64,000 bases of DNA, taken from positions 26,316,015 to 26,380,014 of the forward strand of contig CM067311.1 of NCBI GenBank assembly GCA_034231615.1, written 5' to 3'. Each line of letters opens with the position of its first letter. The first letter of the stretch is position 1. Both the position numbers and the translations under genes were made by a program. Shown here piece by piece: positions 32,335 through 43,979 of this stretch. The stretch comes from Meghimatium bilineatum (taxonomy: Eukaryota > Mollusca > Gastropoda > Stylommatophora > Philomycidae). The notes below the pieces were generated by a model. The model worked only from the letters and a program-made list of their open reading frames with translations, was not told where the DNA came from and made no database searches.

Positions 32335-33345
32335 ATTATTACTAATGCGGACGTTTTTATAAGAATTGTCTATTGTCGTAACGTCCACACTTGCCGCTGA
32401 GCGTAGAGGTTTGTATAGAAGATGTAGTCTATGTTCCAGAGCCAGGTATGTTGCTATGGTTGTAGTGTAGTCATGTTTATTCAGGATGGTCTTGATGTTG
32501 TCTATCTTTTCCTTGGTCTGCCCTTGGCTTTTTATCATTAGTTAAATCTTGTTATACGCTCTAATGGGGCCGTTCATCCTCATAAGACGTCCAAACAATT
32601 TTATCGGTTGTTTCTCTATATACTTGATGCACTATGTTATACTTAGTATCCGTCTGATGTTCTAATTGCGCACCTTGTCGAATCTGGTGACTCAAATAGT
32701 CTTACTTAGACATTTCGCATGTTTCGATCTTTCTCTTATGTGTAGGTGTTAGTTACCAAGTCTGACATTGGTAGCATAGTGTTGGTACAAAGATGCTCTT
32801 ATTTATGTGTAGGTGTTAGTTGCCAAGTCTGACATTGGTAGCATAGTGTTGGCAGAACGATGCTCTTACTTATGTGTTTCTTTACTTCCGTGTTGTTTTT
32901 TGGGTGTTATAGCAAAAGTGACATCTGGTATATCCCAATATTTGCCTTTTTTACATCTTGTTTCTATCTCTCAATTGACTCATCCGTCTTCTGTAAAGAT
33001 ACTTCGTAGGTACTTGAACTCTTTGACTTGTATTATTTTTGTTTTCTCTATTTGAATGTTTAAATGCTCTGTTGATCTCGTTATTTGCACAGTTTCTGCT
33101 TTTTGTCTGTTAATATCGTTATTTGCATAGTTTCTGCCTTTTGTCGGTTGATCCACATGTTGTATTTATTGCATATTCTTGATAGTGAGTTGATGTGAGT
33201 TTGCAGTTTTTCTTCGTCATCATACATGATGTTTTTATCGTCAGCGAAAAGCAGTTTATTGAGTTTGTTTTTACGTTGTTCATTCTCTGTTGTTTCATAA
33301 ATCAGAAGTTGTATAAGAATACGCATATAAATTCTACTACATATG
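32335..33345 (-). pseudogene. LINE fragment (IFTEDG family)
   Basis: Minus-strand remnant of a non-LTR retrotransposon protein. From 33326 downward: LLFADDKNIMYDDEEKLQTH (catalytic FADD box), ICNKYNMWINRQKAETM, near 33020 FKYLRSIFTEDG, and near 32530 IDNIKTILNKHDYTTTIATYL followed by ALEHRLHLLY. Several frameshifts and stops. The same 3-prime end occurs at 60314-60657. A 75-bp doublet (tgtgtaggtgttagttaccaa) lies at 32740-32870. Confidence 0.75.
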
Positions 33346-33384
33346 ACTGTATATAAAAATAAGATGACAGCTATGTTGATGGAA

Positions 33385-34150
33385 AAGATCTAAAGATAGT
33401 AAGAAACATGTATTGGAAACAAACAGCTGTGTCGAGTGTTGACGGCAATGTAGGAGAATTTCAAAAGATAGAGATGGGCATCAGACAAGGATGAGTAATG
33501 TAACCAGATCTTTTCTTCCTGTATACAGAGGATATTATATGAAACTTAGAAAACATGCTAGGAATAGCAGCTAGAGGTTACAAAATCTGAATAATCTAAC
33601 ATATGCTGACGATACAGTTCTGATTGCAGGGGGAGAAAAAGAAATTTGAAGTTTGTTAGACATGGTAGTACAAAAAAGTGAAAACAAAGCTCTCAGTCTA
33701 AACAAGAAGAAACTAGAAGTAATGGCTGTTTCAAGAAATACACACCGCCAGAATACAGCATTACTATCTATGTTATGTTATGTTCCTCCAGGGCCATAGG
33801 CGGCGCATAGGGCAGAAACCATAGCTTTCCATTTCGGTCTGTGTTGCCAGGTCTTTCAATTGTTGCGTGTTGTTTAGGTTCATTGACATGCCTTCTCTAT
33901 TAATGGTTCTTCGGAGAGTTTCTCTAGGTCTCCCTCTTCTTACTCTAGGTGGCACCCAATATAGTGACTGCTGGGGAATTTTTAGGCTGTACATTCTGAG
34001 AACATGGCTGATGTAAGTCCAACGCCTTTGTCTAATGAAGGAAGATATATACTATCTATGATTCAACATTAAATCATGGGGATAAAGTCAAGTATCTTGG
34101 CACCATTTTAACATCAGATGGCAGGTGCTCCAATGAGTTACAGTAAGAGT
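33385..34150 (+). pseudogene. LINE reverse transcriptase fragment, interrupted
   Basis: Plus-strand remnant: MYWKQTAVSSVDGNVGEFQK, GIRQG near 33480, LTYADDTVLIAGGEKEI (catalytic YADD) near 33600, SENKALSLNKKKLEVMAVS. It resumes after the insertion at 33773-34049 with DKVKYLGTILTSDGRCSNEL. Several stops and one loss of frame. Same family as 7060-7300. Confidence 0.8.
33773..34049 (-). mobile_element. Nested LINE 3-prime end with target duplication
   Basis: 277 bp inserted into the LINE above, flanked by the perfect 11-bp repeat tactatctatg (33762-33772 and 34050-34060). Minus-strand frame VRRGRPRETLRRTINREG and LATQTEMESYGFCPMRRL, the 3-prime end of another LINE, ending in a taacataacat-type tail. 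Confidence 0.85.
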
Positions 34151-34479
34151 AACTGTAACAATGAAACAGTAACCCTATGATATTTTTTTTTTTAAATTTT
34201 TATTGATCATTTTGGCATGTTACAGAGGCATGGTGATGGTGATTTACTTTGTGAAGTGAGGTGATGCCCGTGAAGTGAAAGGGATGAGAGGTGGGCTTTA
34301 CAGTGAGGTGAGATGAGACATAGTTATTTTAAACAATTTTGACACTTCAGGCATTCCATATGGTTATATATAGGAAATTATTAAATGCATGTTATGTTAT
34401 GTAACATCAGATGGCAGGTGCTCCAATGAGTTACAGTAAGAGTAACTGTAACAATGAAACAGTAACCCTATGATATTTT
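34109..34479. mobile_element. 215-bp insert flanked by 78-bp direct repeats
   Basis: 34109-34186 and 34402-34479 are identical over 78 bp (taacatcagatggcaggtgc to ccctatgatatttt) and surround a 215-bp T-rich to (gttat)n segment. The repeat copies the end of the LINE at 33385-34150. Either an insertion with an unusually long target duplication or a tandem duplication followed by an insertion. Confidence 0.7.
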
Positions 34480-35065
34480 AAAAATTGATAGAACAAGGGG
34501 ATCTCATCCAAATTTATCGTTTTTGTATATAGGAAACACTTAATGTGTCAGCCTAAGTGTGAGAGTTTCATAATAATTTATAAAAATATTTTAGACAGAT
34601 GCATACAATTTTAAAAAAAAGAACACACTAATTGGTAAATGCAAGTTTAAATTGAAAGTACATCAGGAATAGATTTCTCAACTTTGTTTTGACACAATAA
34701 TTAATTAACACAAATATGTTCACAACTGTACATATTATCTCCCCTTCATTGCAAACGTAAAACCACTTTCTATAAAGTGAAAACCACTTTCTATAAAGTG
34801 GGAAGTTCTCTGTTTACTGTGACTAAATTATATTTTATTAATGAAGCATTATGTTTAGTCAGTGTGACTATCTAAGACACAATAGTCAAGTTTTCTTCCA
34901 GTAAACAGAGCCCTATTTCTATCTCGTGAACACAGTTCACGAAAGTTATAGTGCTCTTAAGATGTCAACATTAGGACTAGTAAGAAAAACCAAAACACAA
35001 ACAATGCGTGGTGTGTACTGTGATATGTGGTTTAGATCAGTGAATGTGGTTTAGATCAGTGTTGC
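34480..35065. other. AT-rich spacer with small palindromes
   Basis: Contains a doubled imperfect palindrome ccactttctataaagtg (34762-34801), an inverted pair ctctgtttact/agtaaacagag about 90 bp apart (34808-34909) and tcgtgaac-aca-gttcacga (34924-34942). No coding signal. Confidence 0.55.
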
Positions 35066-35069
35066 CAAT

Positions 35070-35345
35070 GTGGTGTGGAAAAAGAAGCAAAGTTAGTGGT
35101 ACTGTTATTGTTGTCTACCATGCACATCGTAAAATGTGACTAAGAAGGGTTTTTTTTTGGGGGGGGGTTTGATTTGGCTCTCCTATTCAATAGAGGATCA
35201 TGCTATCCAGAAATCATGCTGAATAGGGTGTGTCAGATCGAAAGGCGCAGATATCGCAACCACGATGTAAATCATGACATACCACATTCCAATCTCCGGA
35301 TTACATCCTGGTAACATACAGGAGTTTGAGGACGTACACATAAAA
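35070..35345 (+). mobile_element. Retroposon A copy
   Basis: Diverged plus-strand copy with a t(8)/g(11) run inside (35149-35168); tail gagtttgaggacgtacacat. Confidence 0.65.
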
Positions 35346-36169
35346 AGATAAAGCAGATAAAGATCAGTGGTTCTCAAAATGTAATTAGGTCCACGTTTGG
35401 GGCTATATATTTGAAGGGAGGGGGATAATTTCACCCAAAAATGAAACTATGGCGTAGATTCTTCCAGATCTGCGACACAAAAATAAGTTTTTGAATGCTT
35501 CTATTCTTTTTACAAAACTGCCCACAATATCACATCACAAGGGAGAAACGATGGCTATCTGAAACAATTCTGGCGGAAAGCTCTACTGCACTAACTACTG
35601 CACTGGAGCTTCTAGCTACAGAACAGTTCTTTGATGGAATACATATCAGCATCTGACCTGCTGGAAAACGAGGAAGAAGGAGAAAAGAATTATGCGACGC
35701 ATAAGATATACGATAGTAATAATCCTTGAGGAAAGATGACAAGCTTTTTTCTCTGGTCTATTGGAATTAATCTCTAGTGCCGGGAACAACACATCGGCTG
35801 GAAATACGAGGGCTGGGGCAACACAGTGGAATATAAGGAAAAACGGATTTAGATACAAATGTTGTCAATATGTATACACACGACATACTAGCGAATAGAC
35901 GCAAAGAGATACGAAGTTTTGAAAAAGAAACCATCATCAGGACAAACTATAGCTGACTAACAATGAATAGAAACACACATATGACGAAATGGGAGGCAAG
36001 GGATGATGAAAGTGGGAGAGAAAGAAGCACAAGCACAAGTGATTATTAAGGGAGTGATATTACAGATGATGTGATCAACCCTGGTAACAGGAGATAAAAA
36101 GAAAATTGAGATCTTGTCAACAAGACATAGATGCTTTCCATCTTAGTTCTTACTCTGGATAATTGAGTC
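35346..36169. other. No feature seen
   Basis: No recognised repeat or coding exon. Confidence 0.5.
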
Positions 36170-36400
36170 TGCGTTTGTTCTCAAACTCCTGCAAATTAGC
36201 GTTTTGTCATTGTTCACAACATTGATGCGAGATCTTCGCTTTTGACCTAACACATTCGACTTTATAATTGCACTGTATCATTTTGACCTTATATAGGAGG
36301 GTGCAGCCAACTCCACCATATAACCTCCTTAGTCGCTTCTTAAAATATACATGAAAAGCAAACAGTATTGCTATTATTTGTTCCCCTCTCGAGATTTAAA
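36170..36400 (-). mobile_element. Retroposon A copy, minus
   Basis: Diverged copy (tgcgtttgttctcaaactcc to attgctattatttgttcccc) with an internal deletion. Confidence 0.65.
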
Positions 36401-37555
36401 AAGACCAACTAATGGTGTGTGACTTTTTACAAACAATTTGTGTTGTCTAGTGCTTTTGACGGAACGAGTTGGTGGCACTTGCCTAAACACAATACGTGTT
36501 AAATGGTGGTTATTTTGTGCATCTATCATTCAGGGCAATATACTGCTAATTTTCCCAAACAACTTGCATATCATATATTAATAAAAGAAAAGTGTGAAAA
36601 CCAGAATACTGGTTTCATTAGTTATTATAAAGATAAAGAATGCAACAGGTCGCATGTAACCCATGTCTGCTGAAAGACACAGTACAAATAGAAATGACCG
36701 GAATATACCATGTGGTATCAAAAATTCCCCATTACACATTGTTTACTACACTGTATAATCCTGTCTATCAATTAGTTGTGAGGACTATTTGAAAATAAAC
36801 CATCTGAAGTCACATTATTTAACCATTACAGTGATTTTAATTGGTCACTTTTGTATACATTGTGTCGACAGCCAATGACAAATCAACGTCAAGTAAAGTC
36901 ATTTAGAAGAATGAGTTCACGTGACTGTATTTGACGAGAGACACGGTACAGTAAGTCGATATGACCTAGCAAAAGACAATCTCATAAAACGTTTACAAAC
37001 AAAAATGTAATAGTCATGATTGAATGATTGTCCAAACAAATGTCAAGTGTTTTGTTTTTGCGAAAACTAATTGTACTTGAATTAAACTCACAACATAAAA
37101 ACATGACTCTTTTTGGAACTTGACGTTTTAAAAACATAAAAACGTGATTGCAATGCAAAAATAGGATAAAAACTGAGGCTCTGTATGGAAAAATAATTTT
37201 GTGAAATATATTTTGAGGCTCTGTCTAGGATAGCAGGGCTATAGAGAGTGGAATTCCCATTATTCATTAAGGGTGATAACCCCGCAGATACTATCAGATA
37301 AGGGGATGTAATACATGTGAAATGTATTAATATGTGCAAATGTATTAATAAATCATAAGAACACAAATATTTTGATCTGATCATGTGGTAATATAATTTT
37401 AATAAACAACTCTCATTTATTTTGAGTGATTTTATGTAACTATTCCCCGTTCTACTATTTATAAAAACTTTTTTTTGAAAGCAATATGCACGACATTCTT
37501 CCCTAACTGTTGACATGGTGAACAAAAGTGTGGCACATAAACTTTTGGATGTTAA
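36401..37555. other. No feature seen
   Basis: AT-rich. A minus-strand open frame of 145 codons (37088-37525) has no recognisable motif and the composition of AT-rich noncoding DNA, so I do not call it a gene. Confidence 0.5.
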
Positions 37556-37945
37556 GGTATAATGTCCGTATAAGGTTCAAGTTCCCCGCGGAACTAATAC
37601 AAAAGTTGGCTCTTGACTTTGTATGGGAACTAGTGTCAGTAGTCCGTTCACATGTCTTAGACTCCACCGCGGGGTCAAGGTTCAGCCAGTGTCGAGTCAG
37701 CTCGCTCGTCACAGTACCGCTTGGGATCTAGGCTGGTTCCTCCCCATATGACATGTTAAGACAGGACGAAGTCACCGGGGTGAAGTTTTCGGTCGTACGG
37801 AATGTTAACAGCATAAACGTGCTCTGCTGAGTGTGAGCTGTACTCAGCGTCCGAGTGGCTTTCGATTGCGGCGCCTTCTATGTCATACCGCCTCGAGAGA
37901 GGATTACGGGGGTGTAGGAGAGCTGCGGAGAAAGTGCTTCACTCG
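37556..37945. promoter_or_regulatory. CpG-rich block, candidate promoter
   Basis: About 390 bp with many CpG pairs (gctcgctcgtcac, tcggtcgtacgg, gattgcggcgcc, accgcctcgag) in a window otherwise poor in CpG. It lies upstream of the minus-strand DNMT1 exons and about 15 kb before the first exon found, so it could be the DNMT1 promoter and 5-prime exon. No open frame with a donor of the needed phase was found, so the link is inference. Confidence 0.4.
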
Positions 37946-38895
37946 ACTTTTTTGTCATGAAATAACTTTGTAATTACTTAAATTTTAGTATTATTTGTAT
38001 TTACACCCTTACACTTAAACTTATTTTTGATTTAACATTTGGAAACTGCTATTTATTGGAAAGAATAAATAAAGTATTTTGATAAAAAGTAGTCTTACAG
38101 TTTTTATGGCCATAATTCTTAATTCGTAATTTAAAAGATCTTAATTATCTAATTATAATTTCGTTAACACAAGAAAATAAATTTAGTATTCACAAGACAA
38201 AAAATGGTATTGCAATTTGTGAGTTTTAAAACGCTTCATTTTTGAGAGAAAATTTACTTTCAACAATAACCCAATTCCACAATATAACGACATCCACCTG
38301 TGTCAGCTGAGTTTAAAAAAAATGTAAACTCAAAATATTTTGACTTGATGCTTACTAAAATTGCGGAAATATACATTTGTTTATGTTAATGGCACGTATG
38401 TATTGTAATTGTATGTATTGAGTGCAAAGATGTGTCCAGGTCTCACCAAGATTGTCTTGGTTTTATAACACTGACTTATATCTCGCCCTGTTTTGCCTAT
38501 GTCCCAGTTTCTATAACAGTTTACAAATACAAGAAATGTGTTACGTGTTCAAATCAACACACTTGGTCTCGCTTTGTTCAAGCGAATAAACACGCTTGGT
38601 AATCCTAAATGCGGTAGAGCGTGAAGACTTTGATTTATTTATACATAGATCAGTGGTCATAAGGTATTTTCTGTATAAGTATTAATTAATTCATAGTATT
38701 ATGTGATTGCCATGTGTCTTCTGTCACGGAGATTATCCAATAAATAAATTTAATTTCCATCACAGATGACCTATGTTCTTTGATATAATTAAAAAGAAAG
38801 AATCTCTTCAAGAATCTGTTTCTAGTAAACAAAAATCTGAACGTAGTGATAGTTAGATAAACTTAATTTCCAATAGAAATCGTCCTTGGTTGGCG
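37946..38895. other. AT-rich spacer, no feature seen
   Basis: No recognised repeat or gene. Confidence 0.5.
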
Positions 38896-38899
38896 GGTC

Positions 38900-39385
38900 T
38901 GAAAGGGGAGCATGGGGAGCTAAACTGTTACCTGTCAAGCATATCGTAAGCAGCAACTAAGAGGAATTTAAGGTGGAGTTTGTTGTCCCATAAAGGCCCG
39001 TAGTGTTGAGATATTCAATTTCCCGTCCTTTAGCAAATCAGAATAGGTCTATGCCTTTTAGCATTAGAAATTTGGCCAAAATGCGGGTAAAAAGTCTCTT
39101 CCACCCCCCAACACCCCGTAGAGATTTTCACAAAAGGAACATCACATGAAGATCTGATACACAAAACACACGAATGACTTTTTAAAGGGAATTACTCCTC
39201 CCCCCTCCCCCTACTTATATGACCTATAACATATTTATAACACTGGTCTCACCCCACAGTGTCAAATTGACCTAGAGGCTATGCTGAAGTTCGATTTGTC
39301 AGTTAAGCTGTCAATTATGGCACAACGTTTATCTGGAGTATATCCTGCTGATCTGCAGGAGCTTGAGAATAGATACAGAAGATGA
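38900..39385 (+). mobile_element. Retroposon A copy with insertion
   Basis: The head (gggtctgaaaggggagcatg to ggtggagtttgttgtccca, 38897-38990) and the tail (caaattgacctagaggctat to gcttgagaatagatacagaag, 39258-39381) are separated by about 265 bp of unrelated sequence. Confidence 0.6.
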
Positions 39386-39396
39386 AACAAGAAGTT

Positions 39397-39528
39397 GAAA
39401 AGATGTTTACACCAGAAGGCATCTATCTTGAACAGATGTGTGCACCAGAAGGCATCTATCTTGAACAGATGTGTGCACCAGAAGACATCTATCTTGAACA
39501 GATGTGTGCACCAGAAGGCATCGATCTT
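39397..39528. repeat. 33-bp minisatellite, 4 copies
   Basis: Unit tgtgcaccagaaggcatcta plus tcttgaacagatg; in frame it would read an 11-residue repeat (QMCAPEGIYLE). No gene context supports translation. Confidence 0.85.
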
Positions 39529-39854
39529 GGTGAAGAATGGATTATCTTTTCAAGACTATCTTTGCAATCACTAGAGAGTTCATTGATAAACATATGAATC
39601 TGAATGAATGCTGTGTTCACGGAGTTCATCTCCGAACATTTTCATGACACAGATGACGTAAGACACAGACGATCAAAATAATCTACAAACAGTGGTTCGA
39701 ATGGACTTTTACCACCAGATCACGTGGAATAACAGTTCACGAAGCCAGTAGAGCCTTCACTAAACAACAAGCAGCCTAACGATGTGCGTGTTTGCTGTAA
39801 CGCAAGTACACTTGCTAGAAATTGAAGCCTATTTACGCTAAGACGATATCAACA

Positions 39855-40135
39855 TCATCATCAGGTGCCATGCCGGCTGGCTTAGGCGACCATGGCTCTC
39901 CATATCTCCCTGTCTCCAGTATTATGTATCAAGCTTGTTGTTGTTTCCCTGCCGTGCCATGTTGTCAAACTGTCAAATATATTTTCACGTTGTAGCCATC
40001 TGTCTCTGTTGCCTTCAATCTTGCCTGTTGTGACTATATTCTCCAAACCTCCTTGTCTCATGAAGTGGTCAAAAATATGAAGATTGTCTTTTTCTTATAT
40101 TATTTATTAGGGTCCGTTTCGCATTTGACTCTTTC
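39855..40135 (-). pseudogene. LINE 3-prime end (RHGT family)
   Basis: Minus-strand copy of the sequence at 49010-49440: catcatcatcaggtgccatg, then the reverse of a frame with CLMRQGGLENIVTTG-like residues. Stops and frameshifts present. Confidence 0.65.
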
Positions 40136-40365
40136 AACACTTACACATTAGTTTTTCTGACAGGCCATGATATTCTAAATCCATGATGTCAACATACCTA
40201 AACCAAAAGGTTGTAATCCCTTATCAACCAATCATCAACTAAGGAGACATTTATTCATACACTGTAAATGTCACGTGACTGTGTCTCCTGTGTACATCGT
40301 TATTAGTTTACAGTGTATACGTTTTTGAGTATTCCTGTATTTCTCTGTCGTTGGGTTTTTGTGGT

Positions 40366-40384
40366 GGGGGGGGGGGGGGGGGGG
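40366..40384. repeat. Run of 19 G
   Basis: Uninterrupted guanine homopolymer; slippage-prone in sequencing and able to form quadruplexes. Confidence 0.9.
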
Positions 40385-40389
40385 TTTAG

Positions 40390-41300
40390 CGTGAGGATAA
40401 AATGAGACGATTGATTGAACAGGCCTAAGTCTGACCTATTTATTCGAGGTTCTTAATCAGAGTTGGCACGTTCCTTTTTTTTTTTTATAAAGTGACATTT
40501 CCCCGTAAACATGACAGAAGTTTAACATTACAATAGCCTATTCATTACAGATGAGGAACCGTCTTCGCACGAAAGGTCAGCGACAGTTCCCATTTACCTC
40601 ATGTTCGTCTCCCTGCTATCACATCATACTATAAGCCTATAACCCGGTGTTGTGGTACACGCCCCAAAGGTAGAAGGGGGGGGGGAATTTCATTGTTTAG
40701 GGGGACACTTGAAAAAAAAATTGTGTTCTTGAGATTTAGTTGTCCATTATATGTTTTGAAAATTTAGCCTACTTAACTGTTTTTTTTCTTTTAATAATTT
40801 TCTAGTGTTTTCTTCCTAAAACGCAAGTCTTGTGTCCTGAACAAGTTATAATTAGGTTTCATTTATGGAATAAGTCATTTTTTGAATAGACCTATAAAAA
40901 ATGTAGGACTGGGGGGTGGCATCAGAATTTTTGAAAGATTGAGGGTGGGGAAAGGTTTAAAGAAAAGGTTGGGTAAAACTGCTATAACCTGCCAGGTTCA
41001 CAGTAGTACCACATGGAATGAAACAACACCCAGAGTTCTCCAGCAAATTCTTTCTTCAGTGACGCAGATGAGTGTGAAAATATCTTGACCTATCCAGCCC
41101 TTGATGCTGCCTGTCCATGATTTTCTTAGTCTTCGTCTGCTTCTTCCAACCTCGACTGTTCCCTGTAGTATAGTTTATAACGAATAATCATATCATCACA
41201 CATCCAAAAAAACCATCAGAGCCGCAGACAAGTTTTCATTGAGGAAGGGGATTTACCTATAAAATAATAAATTATTAAATTTTTTAATGTAATTCCTTCC
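40390..41300. other. No feature seen
   Basis: Homopolymer-rich sequence (t10 at about 40481, g10 at 40678); no recognised repeat or gene. Confidence 0.5.
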
Positions 41301-41305
41301 TTTTT

Positions 41306-42258
41306 ATGAGAAAACTGATGACTTTTTTTATGAGAAAGCTGATGACTTATTTGATGCGAAAGGTGATGACTTTTTAGATGTGAAAACGGATGACTTTTTT
41401 GATGCGAAAACTGGTGAATTTTTAAATGAGAAAGATGATGACTTTTTTTTTAATGAGAAAGCTGAAAACTTTTTTGATGCGAAAACTGATGACTTTTTTG
41501 ATGAGAAAGCTGATAACTTTTTTGATGCGAAAACTTATTACTTTTTTGATGAGAAAGTTGATGACTTTTTTGATGAGAAAGTTGATACCTTTTTTGATGC
41601 GAAAACTGATTACTTTTTTGATGAGAAAGCTGATGACTTTTTTGATGAGAAAGCTGATGACTTTTTTTATGTGAATGCTGATGACTTTTTTGATGAGAAA
41701 ACTGATGGCTTTTTTATGAGAAAACTGATGACTTTTTTGATGAGAAAACTGATGGCTGTTTTGATGAGAAAGCTGATGACTTTTTTGATGAGAAAGCTGA
41801 TGACATTTTTGATGAGAAAGCTGATGATTTTTTTGATGAGAAAGCTGATGAATTTTTTTATGTGAAAGCTGATGATTTTTTTGATGAGAAAGCTGATGAC
41901 GTTTTTAATGAGAAAGTTGATTTTTTATGAGAAAGCTGATGACTTTTTATGAGAAAGTTGATTTTTTAATGAGAAAGCTGATGACTTTTTTAATGAGAAA
42001 GCTGATGACTTTTTTAATGAGAAAGCTGATGACTTTTTTGATGAGAAAGCTGATGACTTTTTTGATGAGAAAGTTGATTTTTTGATGAGAAAGCTGATGA
42101 TTTTTTTGATGAGAAAGCTGATGACTTTGTTGATGAAAAAACTGATGACTTTTTGTATGAGAAAGCTGATGACTTTTTTGATGAGAAATTTGTTTTTGTA
42201 AATGAGAAAGCTGATGACTTTTTTGATGAGAAAGCTGATGAATTTTTTGTGAAAAATC
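41306..42258. repeat. 24-bp minisatellite, about 39 copies
   Basis: Units of gatgacttttttgatgagaa plus agct with many small length changes. The 24-bp period keeps frames open on both strands (plus: DDFFDEKA; minus: KKVISFLI). Opposite-strand openness and frameshifting units argue against a protein. Confidence 0.9.
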
Positions 42259-42515
42259 GTTAATGTAGGGATTTCACCCAACTTTTGGCTAAATTCCTAG
42301 CAAATAAAAAACATGATTTCCTAAGGGTGGAAGAGGGGAGTTGAACACCCACCTCCCACCACACACCTCCACCTAAGCAACAGACCTATAAACCATGCAA
42401 GTAGGTATATTTGTTGCTTTACTATTGAAAGTAATGATTCTTGTATGAATCTATTTTATTTCTAATGTACACATTTGTCGCTAGATGGACTAGTATTGTG
42501 GCACGGTAAAATTTC
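42259..42515. other. No feature seen
   Basis: Unremarkable spacer. Confidence 0.4.
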
Positions 42516-42519
42516 ACAA

Positions 42520-42600
42520 ACCGAGCTCATTGACAACACAAGAGAGATAGAGTCGTGGAGAAACATGATCGCCTATGCCATTCGGCATGGCACTTGATTG
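42520..42600 (+). pseudogene. LINE C-terminus (RHGT family), short
   Basis: Plus-strand end of a LINE frame: ELIDNTREIESWRNMIAYAI then RHGT and TGA. Confidence 0.7.
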
Positions 42601-42834
42601 ACACATTTGTCTCATGCTCTCTATAGGAGATGTGCAGAATTTGTAACATTTGTATTCGAAGGTCTGTATCCTTTCTCCATGACTGCAGTGAGTGTTCAGC
42701 TTACACACCAACACAACACAATAAACAACATAAGTCAGATTCAATGTTAGATTTTCACACTAACACTGATTTATCTTTTCCAAATTAAAGTTAACCTTGA
42801 CATATCAGTTATATTTCTCCAGCCTTAGGGGCAT

Positions 42835-42970
42835 ATATTTAAGTCTGTTTTGCGTTTTCCGTCGCTGCATACGCAGGATCCGAGGTATTTGAAAATATTC
42901 ACGTCCTCAAATTTATGCCCATTTATCATGATGTTTGTCTGTGCTTCTGTGCCGTGTGAAATTCTCACAG
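42835..42970 (-). pseudogene. Reverse transcriptase fragment
   Basis: Minus-strand remnant NIMINGHKFEDVNIFKYLGS followed by CVCSDGKRKTD, the thumb-proximal YLGS...DG motif of a LINE. Confidence 0.7.
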
Positions 42971-43039
42971 TAATAATAAACTACAGAATCAGAAATGACA
43001 ACATCAGTAACAAACACAATGCCAATTCACGATTACACC

Positions 43040-43237
43040 AGAAGACAATAGATTAAGAGGTTCTCACATGCTTCCAGACTACCATCAGACATGGCCCCCT
43101 CAAAAAAGCATTACTATACCGACAAGATGGATACAAACCAGGGGCAAACCTTTGCAAACAATGGATTACAGAAATAAATGAGTCAACAAAAACAAACATA
43201 TATGAGGCATACAAAAAGGCAGTCTCCAGATTCTTGA
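43040..43237 (+). other. Unrecognised coding-like remnant
   Basis: Plus-strand frame TIRHGPLKKALLYRQDGYKP and then NLCKQWITEINESTKTNIYE looks protein-like but has no start, stop or family that I recognise. Possibly part of an old LINE. Confidence 0.3.
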
Positions 43238-43565
43238 TTAGAATCTAGCATCACAGCACGTGGGGCACTTCCATAAGTGCTCCACTCTCCTTTCCAGCAG
43301 CCATCCCAGTGTATGTAGACTCAGAGTCCCAGTCAGGTCTTGCTTGTGTGACCTGTGGGACTTTCCAAAAAATTTACTTTTCCTTCCCTCCCCTCTAGAT
43401 ACTTCCATTACTGACATTCTCTGTATGTGTACGTTCTTAGCCTCATTGACATCATCTTCATCTTGAAATGAATTTATTACTGCCTTGATCAAGTCTGCTT
43501 CATCTCTTCTCAGTATTGTGCTGTCTATTGCTGCATTGCCTGCCAATAAAATGATATAAGCAAGT
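43238..43565 (-). pseudogene. Unrecognised open frame, Cys-ending
   Basis: Minus-strand open frame of about 105 codons outside the neighbouring retroposon A: AAIDSTILRRDEADLIKAVI, DEDDVNEAKNVHIQRMSVME, then WLLERRVEHLWKCPTCCDAR and stop. Its upstream end is retroposon A sequence, so any true start is lost. Family not recognised; probably mobile-element derived. Confidence 0.35.
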
Positions 43566-43810
43566 ACTTCTTCTTCTGCATTTTTCTCAAACTCCTGCAG
43601 ATTAGCAGAATGTAGCCTAGAGAATGGATATATGCTCCTTTCGGTCTGCGACATCTGACCTCAGCATGGCTTGGATCACTTTGACCCTATATGGGATGAG
43701 ACAGTCAACTTCACCCCATAACCTCCATAACAGCCTCTTACATCCCGCATGGAATGGTAAACAGTGTTTCTATTCTGTGCTGCTATTTCAGGCCCCCAGC
43801 AACACACAGT
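43565..43810 (-). mobile_element. Retroposon A copy, minus
   Basis: From ttcttcttctgcatttttct to caggcccccagcaacacaca. Confidence 0.75.
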
Positions 43811-43979
43811 TGAAAAACAAATAACAAATGTTATTAGAAAACTGTTTATTAATAAAGTATAAACATAATATTCGAAACAGAGAAAATATTTGCTCAAAAT
43901 ATCAGCTATATTCAAAGGTTTCATTCTAAACAGAGAAAATATTTGCTCAAAATAGAAGCTATATTCAAATGTTTCATTC

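Noticed and set aside
37088-37525. 145-codon minus-strand frame
   Set aside because: AT-rich chance frame without recognisable motif or repeat relation.
37556-37945. GC-rich block as an rRNA or snRNA gene
   Set aside because: No conserved rRNA or snRNA motif recognised; CpG density fits a promoter better.
37915-37965. Short minus-strand ORF from an ATG near 37960 (MTKKSSEALSPQL) ending at a GGCG|GTATGA donor, as DNMT1 exon 1
   Set aside because: The donor leaves one base of a codon, whereas exon 22560-22608 needs two, and the peptide does not resemble DNMT1 N-termini.
41380-41865. Asp/Phe-rich 161-codon frame in the 24-bp array
   Set aside because: Opposite strand is equally open, units shift frame, and no start or splice context is present.
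43238-43654. 138-codon frame as a complete gene
   Set aside because: Its first 30 codons are retroposon A sequence, so the start is not genuine.
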